A model generated the notes under the pieces. That model made no database searches, had not been told where the DNA came from, and saw nothing but the letters and a program-made list of their open reading frames with translations. This document shows positions 59,263 through 64,000 of a stretch of 64,000 nt of DNA, in pieces; position 1 is the stretch's first letter, and every line of letters begins with the position of its first letter. This stretch comes from Euonymus europaeus (Eukaryota; Streptophyta; Magnoliopsida; Celastrales; Celastraceae). A program made the position numbers and the translations under genes. The stretch covers positions 17,403,001 to 17,467,000 of the forward strand of contig OY756961.1 of assembly GCA_963580455.1 (NCBI GenBank), read 5' to 3'.

Positions 59263-60216
59263 ATGTAAGTTTTAGACCATATGTCCTACATTTCTGTTTT
59301 GATGCAAAAATACGTATTGGACTATTTGATTGTGTTAAACTTTGGATGAATTTGTTTAAATCATGAAATGTATTTTATCTACTAATGTAAGCTTCATTAT
59401 ATATCTTTGGAATCATGTTTGATCATATTTGATATGAATTTGATTATTTTTGACTTCGCATTACAAAAACTGTCCAAACATCACGTTGTGCACACGGTGG
59501 TTGAATTGTCATAACTTATTCATATGATCTTCGATTGACTTGATTCTTTTTTTGAAAATTATTTTAGATACTCTAGAATTTTTCATTTTGAAATATTGTC
59601 AGATCAATTTTAATTCTATCATGTTCAATATTTCAGTTGAAATTAATTCACCAGTGTAGTTGTGAAACTAGCCTAGTTGAGATTTGCATGATCAAATTGA
59701 ATGACCAAATGATCTCAATTATAAGTGAAATTTTGTGTGCACATTAATGTATGGATACATTGATTTATCATGTGCTTACTTGAATTTTATTGAGCTTAAA
59801 TCATATTAGGTTAACCCAAGTGCAAGCATTGAAGCTCTTTGAGCTTACAAGCAAAATTGGAGTGTTCTATCACTAATTTCTTTGTAGGTAAAAATCATAC
59901 ACTTATTTGGAAAATTAATTGAAGATATGAAATGGTCATGGAGTATTGAGGTTTTATTGTTTAGGCTTAAAGTGCTCTAGAGCCCGAAATCCCCTAGAAA
60001 ACCCTATTTGGGAGCAATTGAGATTATGTGAGCTAAATTGAAGGAGTTATTTAGTAAAGGGTCTAAGATATATGTATTGATAAAGTTGGCCAAATTTAGA
60101 TTCAATAAGACTAAAATTGGTGCAACCCAATTCTTTCCCAAAATAGCCTAAATTCCTCAAATTGACCTTCCATGGGGTAGACTTAGTTGAATTAATGTTG
60201 GATGATTTATTTGGAG

Positions 60217-60221
60217 TAGAG
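60217..60221. repeat. Left target duplication TAGAG
   Basis: Matches 62464-62468 exactly and bounds the family B solo LTR. Confidence 0.85.
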
Positions 60222-60712
60222 TGTGAAACCCCGACCCAAAAATTTAGTTTTGAGTCAATTTACGGATGATCCGTGAAGTACGGAATCATGAAAAAAAATA
60301 GTTTTGAGCTAGGTTCGGTAAATGGGCCATAACTTTTTGTATATATGTCCATTTCAGGCCCATAATATATCAAATCGAAGCTTAGACCAAGCCGGAAAAT
60401 ACATTTGAGAAAAAATGGGTTGCTGAAAAACAAAAACAGTCCAGACACCCTAAACAGCCGTCCGGACGCTTTGTGCTGGAACGGAGGCAGAGAAATTTTG
60501 AGGGAGGAAATATGGTGCTGTGAACAGTAGACCGTCCGGACACCCTACCGAGGCGTCCGGACGGTTAATACTACAAAGGTAGGCAGAGAATGGAGAAAGA
60601 GGTAAGCGTCCGGACGACCACTTAAGGCGTCCGGACACCTATCGGGAAATCTGGTTTTGAGGAGAAGAGTTAGACATTTTTACTCATACCACACTTTGAG
60701 AGAGCCCGACTA

Positions 60713-60744
<32 letters not shown>

Positions 60745-62463
60745 AGGAGCTTTTGGTTAGATTTTGGCTTGAAGATTGTAGATTGGTGATCATTGAAGCT
60801 AAGCAAGGAAGATTCAAGCTTGATTTGAGTGATTTGGTAAGTTTTTCTTAGTTTTTGGAAATTCTAGGTTTTCCTAGATTTGCTAGATTCTTGTAGAGTT
60901 GAGTTCTATGCTTTAGATATGTTGTTTATAGGTTGATTTGGAACATATATGTAGGTTGATTTCGTGGTTGATATTGAGTTGAGCTAAGTGGAGTTTTTGG
61001 AGGATTTTGGAAGGAATTCTAGAGAGGGAAAGTATGTTTCTCTTGATTGTTTGATCAAATTCATTATTGATATGATATATTGAGATGTTTGGATGATTAA
61101 ATGAGTATGACATTGTGTAAATTGGTTAGGTTTGGTGAAACGGGATTTAAACCCTAATTGTGGGATTTTTAGGAAATTTCTCAACACGAGGTAGGGGATT
61201 TCCAACCTTTCTTTCTATCATTCGTTCTCATTATATTAAAGAGCGTTTCGATTCCTCATTGGTCATTTTATTTGTGTTTCTGCCTTAATTGCTTCTAAGG
61301 GGAAACGAACCTTGCTTGTGGAATATTGTTAATTCTTGATGTTGCATGACCCGATTGTGTGTGTTCCATCACCTATGGGCACGATGTGATTTCCGTTCAT
61401 GCATCATGGTAGTTATGTATATATATATATGTATGATGTTCATATATATATCTTTTTGGCATGTCATGGCATAAATGCATTAGAGTTGCATTGGGGACCG
61501 GGTATGGACTCGGGGCTCCTTAGGATTCTTGAAAGCTACTTGGAGGGATGACTAGGTGATGAGAGTTACCACCAAGTCATATGATCTCCAAGTAGGATAA
61601 CGCACTAGAGGTATGATTAATGAGGGACCTTGCCTGGAATGGTGCGGGCATGATAGGATCACGCAACCGGGTAATCCAAGAGCATTTGATGTTGGGGAGC
61701 TTGCTCCTATTTAATATTACATGGATAGCGACCATGATATTGATGAGTTGATGTTGTGAGCTTGCTCACGTTCGATATTACATGGAACGAGCCATGGTAT
61801 CGATGAGGTTTGCTCATTGAGGGGATTGCCTGGATTGATATTTTATGTGATTGTTGAGTATACGTGCATGTGGTATATTTCATAGTGTTGCATAACCTAT
61901 TATTCGGATTCGACCTTTATACTCTTAACCCTACTGAGCTTCTTGCTCACTCTCTACTTTTTGTTCCTTCCTATAAGAGATACTGGTACAGGTACCGGTG
62001 GAGCGGATCAGTGAGGGCGGGATGTGTAATGGATGGTCATGGGTAGGATGTGGGTGTTAGTGATGTATTCTAGCACGTATTTTGTTTACGATGTATTGAT
62101 GTTATTCATGATATACTTATAACCATTTGGCACCAGAGGGTGTATGCATGAAGTATGCTGAGTTTGATTTTATGGTTATATTATATTACGAATTTGTTGA
62201 TGTGTTTATTACTATCAGTTTGTGCATGCTAGTAGTGGATGGCCTGAGACCCCTAGGATCAAGATTGCATGTGTTTGAGGCCTGAGGCCTAGCGAGGTTG
62301 CTAGTGTGATGGATTGAATTTATGCTGCGTGTTTCTGATACAGGCGGGGACTCTCCGATATACAGGGAGATGCCGCCGGATTTCTGGTTTGCCGGATGAT
62401 CGCACTAGTGGCCTAGCACGGTGCCAGAGGGCACCCGTGGCGTGCTCGGATCGGGGCGTCACA
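60222..62463 (+). mobile_element. Family B gypsy solo LTR with GTCCGGAC cluster (2242 bp)
   Basis: Starts TGTGAAACCCCGACCC and ends GGGGCGTCACA, flanked by TAGAG on both sides. Over most of its length it matches the LTRs at 39758 and 43503 read backwards. In U3 (60438-60645) it lacks the CCTAGG palindromes and has five GTCCGGAC 8-mers instead. An AGAGAGAG run (60713-60746), TTGGTAAGTTTTTC (60836) and a TA run (61420) follow as in other copies. Confidence 0.88.
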
Positions 62464-62468
62464 TAGAG
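62464..62468. repeat. Right target duplication TAGAG
   Basis: Pairs with 60217-60221. Confidence 0.85.
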
Positions 62469-63594
62469 GTTCGGTCATAATACTTCTAGAAATCCTTAGG
62501 ACCCTTTGGAGGGAGTTTGAGAAGCCTTGGATTCATTTGAAATCTAATGAGAAAGATTGGAGCCAAAACACTTGGAGGAGAATTGTCCACATCACCATGT
62601 ACATTTATTCCTGATTTCAAGTATTTTAGGGGGAATTTTTTGTGAGCCTTGCAAGGGTGGTTTGGTTGATTGTTGAAGCCCTTTTAAGCATGAAGAAAAG
62701 TTTAACAAGAAGATCAAAAGATCCAAACAAACCTCAGCGAATATTTGAAATTTGAAGCAGAGGTTGACCAAAAGTCAATAACAGTTAGTTTTTCAATGGT
62801 GTAGATTGACTTCATTTTTGAAGATGAAGGGCAGAGATTATAAGTTGATTAAGGGATGAGATTGAAGATTGAGAAGATCCAATGGCTAAGATTCAATGGA
62901 GACAAATGAAGGGGAAAGTCATGCTTCATTCCACACTTGGAAAACTAATGTGCAAAAATTCCGTAGAGAGAATTTGTTCTTGAATCTATAATCTTTGAGT
63001 GATCCTCCTTTGATATTTTGATCATCATTTGCTGAGATTATTGTCATCATCTTCCTCAAATCAACCTCAAGCTAAGACACACTTTCAAGCCAAAATCATT
63101 AAGGTATTTCTTTGAGTGTTCTTGAGCTATTTTCCACAAAGCTTCTCCTAAACTTATTTCCATCTTTGTGAGACTTTGTGTGAACCTTTGGTTGAGTGAA
63201 AGCCACAAATTTGAGTCAAATTAATATCGTACCCGTGAGCTTTACATTGGGAGTTGAGTGTTCCTGATCCAAATAGCTTAGAGCTAATCTTGAGAGAACC
63301 AAAAACCAAATCATTCGTAAAAGTCCCTTTTAAGGACATTACCTATGAAATGTGTATGAAAGTTTAAGTTTAGCTTCAAACCTTGGTGGTGTACAAGTTT
63401 GGGGTGTGCTTGGAAACCCTAAGTTTGTGGTGAACTTGCAAAACCACTTATATCTTTTAGTGGATTTGGAAATCCTAAACTTGAGGGCTTAGGTAGTGGA
63501 TGTAGGTGTAAGCACCGAACCACTATATATCCTTGTGGACTCTATTTTTTATTTCCTTGCTTATTTGTGTGCCTTAGAAATTGATATTAGGGTG

Positions 63595-63871
63595 TTGCTT
63601 GCTGTCATCGTCACTGGTTGCCCCCCTATAGCAACAGGTCTCCCAGGTGGTGCATGCTGACCATCACTCTCAGTTGGTAATCCTTCGTGAACTATCTCCT
63701 CCTCCCTCAACTCCGGATCCGCATTCGGAACCGAATCCTCAGTGCTATTAGTGCCACCAGTAGCACGCCGCACACCAACACTACGACCTCTACCAACTCC
63801 TTATCGGCCTCTACCACAAGTACCTCAGTCCCACTCTCGGACCTGGTAGTCCTATGGGTATTCATCTGCAT
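63595..63871 (-). pseudogene. gag N-terminus of a family B-type gypsy element
   Basis: The minus strand starts MQMNTHRTTRSESGTE (ATG at 63871 or 63865); a frame change then leads into RRATGGTNSTEDSVPNADPE and HAPPGRPVAIGGQPV, a Gly/Arg/Pro/Glu-rich start usual for chromovirus gag. It abuts the SIRE-like LTR at about 63595. The upstream leader and LTR run to the window edge. Confidence 0.55.
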
Positions 63872-63949
63872 GGCAAACAGACAATACTGTTTAACACAAA
63901 ACTCAAACGACGATTTACTAGGGTTAAGAAAACAAACCAGGAACGCCAT

Positions 63950-64000
63950 TGGTGCCCTCTGGCACCGTCCAAGGCTACTAATGTGATCATCCGGCAAACC
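63950..64000 (-). repeat. Family B LTR end, runs off the window
   Basis: GGTGCCCTCTGGCACCGTCC and GTGATCATCCGGC match the 3' end of the family B LTRs near 39790-39830. Only about 50 bp are in view. The last bases toward gag are diverged and no primer site is recognisable. Confidence 0.7.

Larger units (their letters stand above)
59263..63590 (+). mobile_element. SIRE/Maximus-like copia LTR region, split by a solo LTR
   Basis: Outside the insertion, 59263-60221 and 62469-63590 read as one non-coding unit. Words that I associate with SIRE/Maximus LTRs: GATCCAATGGCTAAGATTCA near 62880 and GTAGTGGATGTAGG with GCACCGAACCACTATATAT near 63490-63530. No coding part is present. The family call is from memory of such sequences. 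Confidence 0.5.

Overview
This is a stretch of a flowering-plant nuclear genome, most likely a eudicot and probably heterochromatic or pericentromeric. The base composition is AT-rich, no intact host gene is visible, and almost everything readable belongs to LTR retrotransposons, DNA transposons or a tandem satellite. The species cannot be named from the sequence.

Layout. (1) 1-17.3 kb: an Ogre-like LTR remnant, then two Tat-lineage Ty3/gypsy elements in opposite orientation. Element 1 (+, about 1111-10042) is decayed along its whole length. Element 2 (-, 10664-17343) is young, with a perfect 5-bp target duplication (GGATG), but has lost gag, protease and most of RT. Both carry, between integrase and the 3' LTR, a gene on the strand opposite to gag-pol. 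In element 2 this antisense gene has its own TATA box, a 79-bp intron, a basic nuclear-targeting-type cluster, a coiled coil and an acidic tail, and only one premature stop. (2) 17.3-23.6 kb: a LINE 3' end, a 2-kb hAT-like element with an exact 8-bp duplication that splits an exon-like gene fragment and contains two further nested inverted-repeat elements, and an internally deleted Ty1/copia element with TSD AAAAA. (3) 23.6-29.9 kb: a broken 5' part of a BURP-domain (RD22/USP-like) gene with TATA box and splice sites, diverged intergenic blocks in two or three copies, and a probable solo LTR. (4) 29.9-38.3 kb: two LTRs of one gypsy family ('A') in inverted orientation, one split by a 2.15-kb solo LTR of another family, followed by a deleted chromovirus-type pol relic. 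(5) 38.3-55.8 kb: a satellite array with a 155-160 bp monomer and an imperfect higher-order pattern. It is interrupted by family B and A LTRs and contains a 3745-bp direct tandem duplication that includes one solo LTR. (6) 55.8-64 kb: a family A LTR with a gag/integrase-tail relic, a SIRE/Maximus-like LTR split by a family B solo LTR (TSD TAGAG), and the start of another family B element running off the right edge.

The observations most worth following are the promoter-bearing, intron-containing antisense gene of the Tat elements with the hairpin-rich spacer between it and pol; the clustered short palindromes (GCGCCTAGGCGC type, swapped for GTCCGGAC in one copy) at the same place in LTRs of two gypsy families; the satellite and its LTR-spanning tandem duplication; and the hAT element nested in a coding exon. 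All coordinates and identities come from reading by eye. Family names rest on recognised motifs, not on database searches.
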